Both the position numbers and the translations under genes were made by a program. A stretch of 64,000 nucleotides of DNA, from assembly GCA_028673005.1 (NCBI GenBank), contig CM054117.1:37964564-38028563 (forward strand). Direction: 5' to 3'. Of this stretch, positions 48,724-59,459 are shown piece after piece (the stretch's first letter is position 1; every line of letters begins with the position of its first letter). Below the pieces are notes generated by a model. The model was not told where the DNA came from. It saw only the letters and a list, made by a program, of their open reading frames with translations, and did no database searches. Origin of the DNA: Tanypteryx hageni. Lineage: Eukaryota > Arthropoda > Insecta > Odonata > Petaluridae.

Positions 48724-51700
48724 GACTTTTTTCTCGATTCGAAATTATTCCCAGCGTAATAAATGGCATTATAGATCACATATACCCTATAAATTTCAGT
48801 CTTCAATCTCTTACCGTATACTTGCCATTCGAATTTAATTTATTTCACAGACAGAGCAAAAATACAAGCGCATTTATAAAATAAAACGCGCGAAAAATAA
48901 GAAATGGAGAAAAAGAAAGCAAGATTAAGATAGCCGAGAATTGTGACAGTGAATGAGGAAGTGAGAGAGGTGATAAGGGGGAGAAAGTGTGGGGTGTTAA
49001 TTGAAGAAAGGCGATAGTTGGAAGGGGAATGGGGAAATTAGAGGAGTGGAAGAAGAAAAAATTCAGAGAAGGAAAAAGAGATTAACGAGGAAAGGGGAGA
49101 GTGGAATGAGGAGAGAATAAAGACATGGGAGGAAGGATGGGGTATGCTATTTATGCGATTGGCGGAACATAAACGATGATTTACTGAAGAGAAGGAATGC
49201 CACGCAGCGAAAAGTACTGTGCGATTGCGTCTCTGACGGCGACAATAAAAAGAAATGCGATTAAATAAGGAACCGCTGCTTCATCGAACCTGAATGATAT
49301 ACATGCGTGCCTTTCTCTGCAAAACTTTTCCCGAGGATTCTGTATAGGTCTTATCCTCCCGGTCATATTTCTTTGGAAAAATGCTATGCAACACGTGATC
49401 GGGACTGAAAATAAAACAATCAAGGAAAAGCAAGATTGGTACACATTGAAACAAAACCATAGGAACATAGGAATCTCGAGATTACAATATCGTAGTTCCG
49501 AGTTCTTAGCCCCATATTTAATCGACAGGAATTTTTATGAGAAACATAAGAATCGAGGTAAAAAGTGGGATATGAAAAGCGAACGCATTAATTTGTCGGG
49601 CTCTGGCAAGAATTATAGTAATTTGGTTAACAACTCGAGCCTACGTGAAATGTTGAAAAAATTCACTCTAAAACCACACAATAAAGATAAATACAGTTAG
49701 TTAAACTACGCTCATTAAGCCCGTGAAGCATGCAAAAACTAATTTTGAATCTTTCAAATCAGTTCGCAAAACTTTATCTTTAAAAAGTGCAATCGTTTAG
49801 GAGAAGAAAACCAAGGACGGCATTTTACGTTTATTAGTTGAAATCATGATCGTAAAACAAAGAATGTTAAAATGTTAGCACTAAAAATGTCGAGCCTTAA
49901 TTTTTACTTTATACTCCTCCTTTCGAAGCATTGGCAATTTCTAATGTGGCCCGCCATGTAGAAAAGGTTGATGACCCTGGGCTTTGGAGTTCTACCAAAG
50001 CGTGCATCGAAATTACCCCAAAGTGTTTGAGCATCTCTCCTGCTTCAATAAGATAATAAATCTCTTTCTGGTCACAAGAATCCCATAGCTATTATTAAGG
50101 AGGTGAAATGTTACGCGTATGATGGAGGGAGAGGAGGGAAATAAAAGAGGGCTGGAGAGGGAGAGGAAGGTAGAGAGAGAGAGAGAAAGGAGGTAGAAGG
50201 AGAAGAGGGAGACGAGAGGAATAGAAGAGAGCACTGTTTCGGATAAGGAAAGAGATAAAAAGAGAGAATGAATTTTTGGGTGTGTCATCTCATTATAATA
50301 CGGTCGAAAATTGCGCTTCAGTGAGAGCGAATTAAGTGCACGCCATCTTCAGAAGATCGGTCATTCCCTTAGCCTGGCATTCGGAAACACCCTTTCGATG
50401 CATTTAATGGCCGTTTCATTCATCCTCTCTCTCTATCTCGCCCTCTCGAGGTTGTTTACCTTAATGGATCACACCGTCGGTTTCGGTATTTTCGGGAAAC
50501 AAGTTCGAGGTTTAACGCTCTGAGGGGGGATGGGATGCGAGCATAAAAACGTCAGTCCGGAAATATATAGTTCAAATTACGATCTCAGCCCGTTTTACCG
50601 ACACTCGGTACAAATATTCGGAATACAATGCGAAAAACATTTTGGGTAATCGTTTTTAACATTAGCTCTGATATTTTCATGAAGTAAGGAGAACAATTTG
50701 TAATGTTTTTTATAGGAGCACAAATTAATTTTAGCGAGTAATAAAATCAAGATAAAGAACCCCTGTTACAAACTACGGTATAATGCGACTACACTTAATC
50801 TAAGTTGGTTTATTTTATGATGTCATCTTTCATTGGCAAGAGAACTTGACAGGCATTATTATAAAATTAAATAAAAGTCTGTAATGATTTAAATTTAAGC
50901 CGTATTCGCAATTTAAACATATTAGACGCCCTCCATCTCCCATCAAACCTATCAAAACCCGCAAATAAAGCTATATTTTTTATTTCCAAATCCATTATCT
51001 TCCTCTGACGACTCAAAAAATAGAGCCGCATCATCAGGTCTCTCGAGGCGCCTTCGCCGAAGCATCGAGAGCTTTTCATTGGTCGAGATTTGTGAAGGGA
51101 GGGATAGAGGTCGATCGATGGGGAGTGGAAGGCGCAATGGGTGTCGTAGGTTTCTAAGATATCATTTGGAGCGTGGCTTGAAGGCTTGAAACCGACGCGA
51201 AGGAAGGGGATAGATATTCTTTCGGATGCGGTTTTAATTGCCTTGACAAGGCATTTGCATTTAATAACACGGTCGCCTCCCCCCTCTGGCTCTATTGCCT
51301 CCCGGAGCAAGGACAAAAAGATGCTGTAGCAAGTTGCGGTAGAGAGAGCAAAAAGACTATCGAACAAAAGGGTAGCGAAAATGATAGCCGAGGGGAACAA
51401 GATTTATCGTGACACGCACATCTAGAGGTCAATAACTCTATAAATGTATCTTGCCTCAGTTTTTTTTATCGAATTAAAATTCTGTGCGATAGACTTTGGC
51501 TATCCTCACTCCTTTGAAATTCCAGATAACTCCAATTTCATAACAGCGAAATAAGGTAACTTAACTGAAAGGATCGTATTACTGATTTTTTGGGTTAATT
51601 ATTGTAGTATGAAACATAATCAGGCAATATAGATCCCATTTGTCATTTAAAATTTTTAATAACATAGGTACTTTGAATCCTTAGACTCAAATCTGCCGCT

Positions 51701-54209
51701 AAAATTAAAACAAATAAAAATCAAATAAACTAAACTAAACTAAAATATATGGATAATAAATTTATTATGATGAATCTCAAACTATCTAACAAGCTAGCAG
51801 GAATAACCTTTAAAAATTAATCAAAAGACATAGATAACTAATGCTTCTTAGTATTTACAATTCTCTTATTGACCTTTTTTTACTGCCATTTTCATCAATG
51901 AAGAGCTGCATTTCGCTATGGAGAAATAATTTGCGATTGACTATACGCACCCAACACGGAAGGTGAATATGTTTGCGTGGCTGTCCCTCAGACCTCAAGG
52001 CGGCGCTATCGATTCCATCAGGTGTATTATGCTAGTTTGTTTCACTTAAATATCATCCGTTGTAATTATGTTTCGTCAGAGAGAAGTTCGAGTTGAACTT
52101 AGACTTTAACAGCTATAAGTTATAAAATGAAACAATTAATTGGTTCAATGTTCGAAACTTATTTTTTCGCGATTCAAAATATGCAATATTTACGTAAAGA
52201 TAAAATAAAATTGGAGCTCGTAATGTGAAGAAGACGGTTTAAGAAAAAGATGCTTTGCTATTTCGGATGATGTATCTATCACTGAGACTGAGGAATTTTG
52301 AGCACGGTAAAAGCACAACTTGGCCCACCCGTTTGACCTATTTATATAAAAGAAAAAATAAGATTTTGAAGTTTCTATCAAGGTGATATCATAATTTTTT
52401 CTTCTATTATCTTTTCGATAATGTATATTTTACGAAATGATAACGGACCTCAAAGCATGCATAAAAAGAAATAAAACCAAGAACAGTCGAAGTTTTTACA
52501 AAGGTCTTATCCGACAGGTTAGATTCTAACTTTTGCAAAATTTCATCAAAAATAAAACAGATTTTTACCAATAAATACTGCCATTTGAAGCTTCGGGAAT
52601 GATTTAATGGAGATAAAGCATAATTCTCACCTCTCTCACAGTACATTTTATCGCAATATACGAAAGAGAAATAAATAAAACTGGAAGAATAACCGCCATA
52701 ACTTATCTTTCTACTTGAGCGGAGCAAGTTCTGCTTTTTTATCGCATTTCTTGTGGCGAGTAAAGACACTAGCGCGATAAAAGTGTTAAAAGAAAGTAAA
52801 AATTATTAACTGAGAGGGCTCTCCTAAGTATATAAAGAAATAAAGACAAGAGAAAGAAAGAGAGATGTAGAGGTATTATGGTTGGAAGAATATAGAGAAG
52901 GAAGAGTAGGTTTGAGAGAAGGTTTTAAAGTGGGAGCAGAGGAAGGAATAGACACCTATCATTAAGGAGCAGTAATGCACTTTTACTGCTTAAGGTCTCC
53001 TAAAGGAGACAGAAAGAGAACGAGAGGAGGCTGACGCATTAAAAAAAAACTTCAACCTATTCCTTCCTCCTCTGTTGCTCCTCCCTATTCTCTCCTAATT
53101 CTCCCTCTAATTTCCGCTTCCTCTCCTTTCATTCTCTCTCTCTCTCGGGACTCTCTCCCATTCCTCTCATGAGGGTGAAATACCCTTTCCCTCAATCTCC
53201 CCTCAAATTACACGCGGCGCCGTAATTATATTCCTCTAGAATGGGGAACCATATGCCCCTCGCTCACTGCACGCGTGCATGCGCCGCCGCAGACACGAAA
53301 AACGAAAAAGAGTACTTCTCTCGTGGAATCGTTTTTCGCCATTAAGAGATGAACAAGGTTTCCAGGGTGTATTCCCGGGGCCCTAAATATTTTACTGCGT
53401 TGCTATGCTAGCGCGTCGGATTTCTCATGTTCCGATGGGTGCGCTTTGATAAAATATTTCTCTAATAATTTCGAGCGTGACCAAAAATATATTGTATGAA
53501 AATAAATTAGGAATATTTGTAACAAATTGTTATACGTGGCACACTTTTCGGAGTACAATCGATATGTAATTGACGTAAGACGAATAATATTTAATAATCG
53601 GAGTAGTACTGCAGTATAATATACAATTTCATAAAATATTTTAATTTATTTTCCAAAGTGGAAAGTAATTCTATCGCTATAAAGTCAAATTAGTATAGGA
53701 TGATCGTTTTAAATGAGAACCCTCAATTCTAATAATAATTTAAGGTATGAAAGAACAGAAGTATGAACGTACACTAGTGAATGAAAAGTGCTCTACCTAT
53801 AAAATCAATAAATTTCTAAAAAATATTCAACCACTATAAACTTTAAAATTTTTAATATAATCAAGAATCCTCGCTTGAAATGACCACTCCGTTATAATAC
53901 TAAAAAAAATCACAATTATACTATTATGTAATGAGCATTGCCTCAATACAATAAAGAATGTATCCGGGATGTAAAAACATCTCATTCTGTCGATTAAAAG
54001 AAAAAGCAAATTCTCTGCAACAATCGCATACCCGATGGCAACATTTTTAAAACGGCAGATCCAACGGAAACAAAACGTTTTTTTTGCGACGACAGCATAA
54101 CCAAGAACTAAATTCTAATACCAATTTTCTCGGTGGATCAATTTCTCCCGTCGTGCTTTGCCTAAGAAAAGGCATACCACACGGATGAAAAATAATGGAA
54201 TGCCCTTAC
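48724..54209. other. Noncoding DNA
   Basis: Purine-rich blocks lie at 48900-49140, 50110-50270 and 52850-53030, and a C/T block at 53060-53200. GC-richer unique DNA spans 51000-51330 and supports a 177-codon minus-strand frame (50867-51400) that begins at TTG and shows no recognised domain. A likely hAT right end, AAAAGGTTGATGACCCTGG, lies at 49963-49981 without a matching left end. No gene is supported. Confidence 0.45.
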
Positions 54210-54275
54210 CTTGACCGCAAAGCTGAGCCAGGACCCCGCTTCCAGGTCGCGGACGCCAGAATCACCCAAGCTTAC
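54210..54275 (-). CDS. Candidate 66-nt exon behind a combined acceptor/donor site
   Basis: On the minus strand a long C/T tract (54285-54330, reading CTCTTCTCTCTCTCTTTTG at its end) leads to TTCCAG at 54281-54276, an excellent acceptor. The next bases are GTAAGC, so the same point is also an excellent donor, CAG|GTAAGC. Exactly 66 nt later comes a second strong donor, CAAG|GTAAGG (54210/54209). The 22 codons between are open in one frame only and begin with Val-Ser-Leu-Gly-Asp-Ser-Gly. The combination of polypyrimidine tract, AG and GTAAG fits the recursive-splicing (ratchet) site known from long Drosophila introns, and a short exon following it fits a recursive-splicing exon. The phase (0/0) is compatible with the exon at 32882-33376 on the same strand, 21 kb downstream, but that link is inference. 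A chance match is possible. Confidence 0.4.
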
Positions 54276-57200
54276 CTGGAATGACAAAAGAGAGAGAGAA
54301 GAGAAAGGAGAGAAGGGGGAGAGGTTAGACGGAGTTACGAACGTGTCAAAAGCAGCACGTGATCATCAGCCACCGGAATGGCTAGTCATATCTGTAGGGG
54401 GTGGAACGTGTGTACGCGTAAACAATACAAAAACACATCCTATGACAACAACATGGAGATACGTAAATGTTTTACATCTCCTCAACACACACCCACAGCA
54501 GACTCTCTCTCTTCCTTTAATAGGAGAATCTTTTATATAATTTATGCGGCAAGATTAAGAGAAGAAGAGAATCTTCTCGAGCTCCGAAATGTTTTTGCCT
54601 CTCGACGATACTCTACGTCATTCGTACCGTTAATTCTTGAGGGCTTTCTCAAGCATCTGATAGAGCCAGTAATCCTGTTCCCTTAACTTTGCTGAACATG
54701 AGTGCTGACAGGCTTAGAACCTGCATCTTGGGAATGCTATAAATTATTTTTCGCCATATTTCAAATGGCTTCCTTTCAGGAGGGAAAGCCGGTAACCTAG
54801 GTTAATTATGTGCAGTAGTCTCCGACAAACATTGCAGTTGGAAGCAAAGTCGAATACAATAACTCGAGAAAATTAAAAATATATAATATCAACAAAACGG
54901 ATTTAAAAATAAATTCATGATCGATGTTTTGATTTTTAGGAATACACATATATTCTGAGAGAATAAAACAGGAAGGTGTCGCAAAGTAGACAATCTTTAA
55001 CAGCTTACACTTACATCTCTTTTGTTTACAGGAACCCATATTTAAGCTAATTCTTGAATAAAACTGTCTTACTTCGCTCCCATACTGTAGTTTGGGACAA
55101 AGTCTTTTGGATAGGACGAACGGTCGTAAACTTAACACTAAAATAACTAGCACCATGTAAGAGAACGTTGGAATTAAATAAAACACAAAGTTTGCTACCC
55201 ATCAGTCCCCTTGGACGGTAAATGCCAATTAGAGATCGGCCATTTTTTCCCTCCCGCTTATGTTCTCCAGGGATCACCCGTGACTCACTTTCGCGACCGT
55301 CGGATTTGGTCGAGGCCGCGGTTTCCGGCACAACATACCACCGCGTGGGGCTGAGTCGTCTTTATTTTCAACGGAACCGACATAAGAACGGACGGATCGA
55401 GCAGGAATGAGAATCCCCCGGAACGCTTACTCTCTCTTTGCGGCGATGCGGCGGATAAGGAACAATATATCACGAGCGATTGCCTATCCTCACGACCGCA
55501 CTTCTCTAGCGCTCCGAAACACGGGTCATACCCCAGGAAAAGGCCGTTATACTCCAACGAGCGCCGTATTCATAACGAACCGAATCTACTAACTACCATA
55601 CGTCCGACCGAGACTATCAATGGCCCGCTTGTAAACAACGCGATTGCAACACGCAACCCAACCGGTTCCCGCAGCCACAAAGGCTTTCAATCCTCTCTGA
55701 AGGAGGAATTTTTCTAACGAGAAATCAGCGGAGATTGTTATATATGCAGAAGAAACCGCTCCTTACAAGAACCCCTTACACCGGAGTCAAGCGATGTTCG
55801 ACATCCATAAAGGTGATTCATTCATTTTTTTTCAAGCTTTCCCCGGAGGACAACGGTTATATCGTAGAGAGCTTACAAGGCGTCGGATTCCCCTTCGCTG
55901 TTTTTTCACCTTTCCGTTTGTCTCCTACTAATGGGGCATCATCCTCCGAGAGTTTAAGATACAGAGAAAGAGCCACGTTTGAATAATCCACGCCAGGGTC
56001 ATGCAATATCCCCAATGACCCCGAGATTCCGTAGATAGATGTCGAACAAGCTGGAGAAATGGCAAGGGTGAAGAAGGAAAAGGAGAGCCAGAAAGGGGAC
56101 GAAGAGGGAGGAAGGATTTGGTCGAGAAAAAGCAAAGGAGGTTGAAATTAAAGCGGGAGTAAATAGCGGAAGATCGAGGAAAGAAGGAATAAAAGAAGCA
56201 TGGAGTAGATGGATTCGAAGAAGAGAAGGAAAAGGTGAAGAAATGAAAGCAGAAGAAATGAAAGCAGAAGAAATGAAAACAAAAGAAAATTAAAGATCGG
56301 AAGAGAGAGGATAAAAGAGAACGGCTAGAGACACGAACAAGAAGCGCGGAAAGAAAAGAGCAAGAAAAAATAGAGTTGGAAGAGGCGAGGAAGACACGGA
56401 TGAGTTGGAATGACAGAGAGGGGGGATAAAGAGGGGAGGTAGAGGAGGGATGAGAAGAGTGGGCGGAGAGAGATGGGAGTCACGACAGATTCCTCGGTCA
56501 CGGTTCGTGACGACATAAACGGTTTCTCGCCGCGAAGTCACGTGCTCATAAAGGATACGCCCCTTTTACCACTGCCACCCATTCCCCCCACCCCGATCCC
56601 ATCTTCCCCCCCTCCCCATTCCGCTCTTCATCCTCGCCCTCCCCCGCGATGCCCCGTGACGTAAGGGGCATGTGCAGTGCCAACGTACGCTATGAGGTGG
56701 AGCTGCGGAGGGTTGGCGGGCTGTTGTTTCCCGCGTAATCATTTATCCTTCTTTTGTTTTTCTCCGCGGCTCTAGCGCCGCCCTTCCAGCACGTCTCTGC
56801 CCCGAGCGAAAGGTCCACTCTTCTTTCCCTTTTGTGTTTGCGGCCCCTGTCAAACTCTCATCACGCGACTCTCCTCTGCCCCACTCCTTCCTCCGTCCAT
56901 TTCTTCCCCTTCCTTCTCACTCTATCATTCTCTTGTCCAGCAACGATGCACTGTAGCTCACAGGAGAACGACATATTTGCTTCTGTTGTATTCGTTTTAA
57001 AATATTCTTCCAACAATATCAATTTTCGCAAACATTTCATCGTAAGCTCGAACATATCAATAATTTTCAGACCTCCATTGATAATTTTCCATAATTTAAA
57101 GCATAATCGCAACATGAATCTCACTATATTTTGCAATGGTCTTTTTATTCTGAAAAATCAGAATTCTCCAAATGTCAGAAAAAGGTTTACTTATAGCTTT

Positions 57201-57383
57201 ATGTGAATTCCGATTTTTTAGTTTGATCTGAGCCATAAGACGAGCTAGATAATTCTTGTAATCTATTAATTTGATAAAAAATCAAAAACTTTAACCGTCA
57301 AAGGAAATTTAATTAAACTCTCATGATATTCACCACTAATGAAAAAAATTCTTCTGATCATTCACTAAAAATAGGCTTTGATA
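54276..57383. other. Noncoding DNA
   Basis: GC-richer unique DNA at 55210-55720 gives open frames on both strands with no recognised motif. A G/A-rich block spans 56040-56470, followed by a C/T-rich block at 56560-56650. The remainder is AT-rich. No gene is supported. Confidence 0.45.
56237..56281 (+). repeat. 15-bp tandem repeat, three copies
   Basis: The unit GAAGAAATGAAAGCA starts at 56237, 56252 and 56267, the third copy with one change. It lies in a purine-rich block. Confidence 0.85.
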
Positions 57384-57852
57384 GAGGGGAAAGTTGGGTA
57401 ATATGAGCATGTTAAGCAAATAGCACTATATCTTTTGCAAAAATTGTGCTCTTTGAATTTAATTTACCTGAGCTGGTAGCTTATAGCTTTGGTATTTGTT
57501 AACAATCAACAATAACTCCATGGTTGTTTAGACCTTATTGAGAAAAAAATACATAGAACACTGCAAATGGTCATAATAACCTAATGGGCAGGTAATATGA
57601 GCAACGAAAATTTTTTATGCAATTTCGAGTGATTATTAGGTTTTCTAATGTATTACATATTTTACATTGTTGTTTTGTAAAATTATCACATTCAGCAGGT
57701 TTTTCAAATAAAAGTTACACTTTTCAGCATTTTCTGCAAAATAAAACATCATGGTAAACGAGTTAGCAATAATTATTTAAGCTTAAAACTGAATACACAG
57801 GATGTAAACTTATTTTGTCACATCTTTTTCTTTTCAAGTCTGTACTCTAACG

Positions 57853-58225
57853 GGGGGTGCCGGTGGTGTAGTGGTTAGGACGCTGGCTGCTACTCGCCCA
57901 ATGCTTGAAAAAGTCATCGGGTACGAATCCTGCGCGAGTAGGATTTTTTCTCAAGGTCACCCGGCCCTCTGTTTGCGTGGTTTGAGGAGACCGCGCCAAT
58001 TCAGCTGTTCCGTCCTTCGGAAGGGACGTTAAACCGTTGGCCCCCCTGGTGTTCTTCGTAAGAGCAGGCAAATGCCGGCACCGGGTTTCCCTCCTCCCTT
58101 CTGTGTGTGAGTCCGGTGTGGAAGGCAACGGGAAACCACCACACCGTGTATGTATATTCCCTAGTCAAAAACCAATTAATTAATTGGTAGAACCTGTCGC
58201 AAGACAGAACACGAATGAATGAATG
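57853..58225 (+). mobile_element. tRNA-derived SINE, full length
   Basis: The 373-bp element is flanked by the perfect 9-bp duplication ACTCTAACG at 57844-57852 and 58226-58234. Its head has a Pol III A box, TGGTGTAGTGG (57864-57874), and a B box, GGTACGAATCC (57920-57930), one base off consensus, with tRNA-like spacing. The body has CCGTCCTTCGGAAGGGACG and GGCAACGGGAAACCACC. Near the 3' end is the 18-nt palindrome ACCAATTAATTAATTGGT (58171-58188), then the hairpin CTGTC-GCAA-GACAG, then an ATGA-type tail (GAATGAATGAATG). It has no protein and must borrow a LINE reverse transcriptase. A T6 run just after the B box (about 57943-57948) would stop Pol III early and may have arisen in this copy. 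Its clean duplication shows that it post-dates the pogo-type host element. Confidence 0.92.
58194..58207 (+). other. SINE 3'-terminal hairpin with GCAA loop
   Basis: CTGTC-GCAA-GACAG forms a five-pair stem closed by C-G with a GNRA-class loop. It is preceded by ACCTGTC context and followed by seven nucleotides and the ATGA tail, exactly as in the LINE hairpin at 20416-20429, whose loop is UACG. Confidence 0.75.
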
Positions 58226-58234
58226 ACTCTAACG

Positions 58235-58885
58235 CACATCGGACAAAAGTACTGCTTTTTTGTTTTTGGAACCGCAGCACAAGACACATCTGACATTGAA
58301 TCCAGTCACCTCCTGTAACTGAAAAGAATTCTTCGCAAAAGAAACAGGGACAATTCTCTTCGCCTTTTCCTAACTCCCTTACTTCCTCTTCATTTAGGAC
58401 TCCGTTTTTACTGCTAATAGGAGGGGCAGCCTTGAAAATCTGCTTTCTGGGCTTTTGTTTTTGCTTGCTAATGTTCTTGTTTTTAATCGTTGCTGACGTT
58501 TTCATTTTCTCCTTCAATGTGTTTTTATGGGGAGAGACTGATAAGATTACTGAATATGCAACCTTCCTTTTCGAGGTATTCTGAAGTTTTTACTTGGAAT
58601 TGGAATTACTTCTCTAAAACCCGGAGATGAAGTACATGGACTGTTCACTTCTTCATCATTTCTAGGAGAGATGGACTGAGTAGGCCTATAACCAGAAGGA
58701 CTCATCATGGATGTTTCCCTCCCTTGCAAAGGGCTGGACTGGATTTTCTCCACTGGCTCCGTTCCTCCACTTGAAGTCTCCCCTTCAGAAAATGTTGATG
58801 GTGGTCTGATTTCTGAAGGCAGAAAATCCTCCTCTGAAAAAATATTAGGGTTGAAAGGATGGATTCCAGTCTTTTAAAACCCTGT
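58235..58885 (-). pseudogene. pogo/Tigger transposase, C-terminal remnant
   Basis: Read on the minus strand, this is the end of a DDE transposase that would act on the terminal repeats at 57384 and 59457. A frameshift at a run of four A splits GFK from TGIHPFNPNIFSEEDFLPSE, the signature following the catalytic domain in pogo/Tigger transposases. A Ser/Pro-rich linker follows, interrupted by a TAA stop near 58547, then a Lys-rich stretch and a PHD-like zinc-binding tail: CPCFFC, then WIQCQMC, then, after a small deletion and frame change, YFCPMC. The His-containing segment expected between the last two is missing. The catalytic DDE core and the DNA-binding N-terminus are absent between 58.9 and 59.4 kb, so it is nonfunctional. 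The SINE inserted five to six codons before the natural stop, which lies at about 57838 on the far side of the SINE. Confidence 0.82.
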
Positions 58886-59459
58886 TTCTGCATTTCTAAT
58901 GGTGGCTCCTTTTCTGTAGGCACCCAAAAATAAAGCAGGAATCACATTTTCAGACATAGATTGCCCTTCATGCTATATCTGCTATCTGCTTACTTCTTGG
59001 CCATAGGGGTTGGCACTTTTGAAGACAGAAACGACGAATAAAATTACTTTACAAGTTCTGCTTCTCATATTAACCGCACTAGTAAGGTAGGCCTAAACCA
59101 ACCTATGGCTTGGTAGCAGGTGGTACTTCTGGCTTCACACCTTAGCACCAGCTTTACAAAGGACTAGAGAGGTGACTGTAAGGTTTCTATGAGTTTAGCA
59201 GACTAAGTAGTCTTTAGAGAGCTTAAAATCCATTATATCAAATATTTAATAAATGAAAAAATGCTTTCCTAGTAGCAAAAAATACGCTACTTTGTCAAGG
59301 TGTGTCACTCCAGCTTGGTGTTTCTCTTCAAACTAATGCTTCTGAAGGTAGTTGAGCACATACTCACTGGAGATTAGCACCTCCTTGCATTCTTATAGCT
59401 GTTATGAATACATGCTCATACTACCTGCCCTGCTCATAATACCCAACTTTCCCCTACTA

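Larger units (their letters stand above)
57384..59457. mobile_element. pogo/Tigger-type DNA transposon, decayed
   Basis: The ends are near-perfect inverted repeats: GAGGGGAAAGTTGGGTAATA on the left and, read inward from the right, GTAGGGGAAAGTTGGGTATT, each continuing to ATGAGCA. Both are flanked by TA (57382-57383 and 59458-59459), the target of Tc1/mariner-pogo elements. A second GGGCAGGTA(A/G)TATGAGCA motif lies inside each end: on the left near 57590, 190 bp further in; on the right immediately inside the terminal repeat. The body, about 1.7 kb without the SINE, carries only the C-terminal part of a transposase on the minus strand. The SINE at 57853-58225 inserted later and is nested in it. 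Confidence 0.85.

Noticed and set aside
49386..49700. 104-codon plus-strand ATG frame, Lys/Asn-rich
   Set aside because: No known motif, no promoter or splice context, and composition typical of random AT-rich DNA.
50867..51400. 177-codon minus-strand frame
   Set aside because: It begins at TTG, has no recognised domain, no splice support and an uneven composition. A frame of this length is only mildly unlikely in 64 kb with local GC enrichment.
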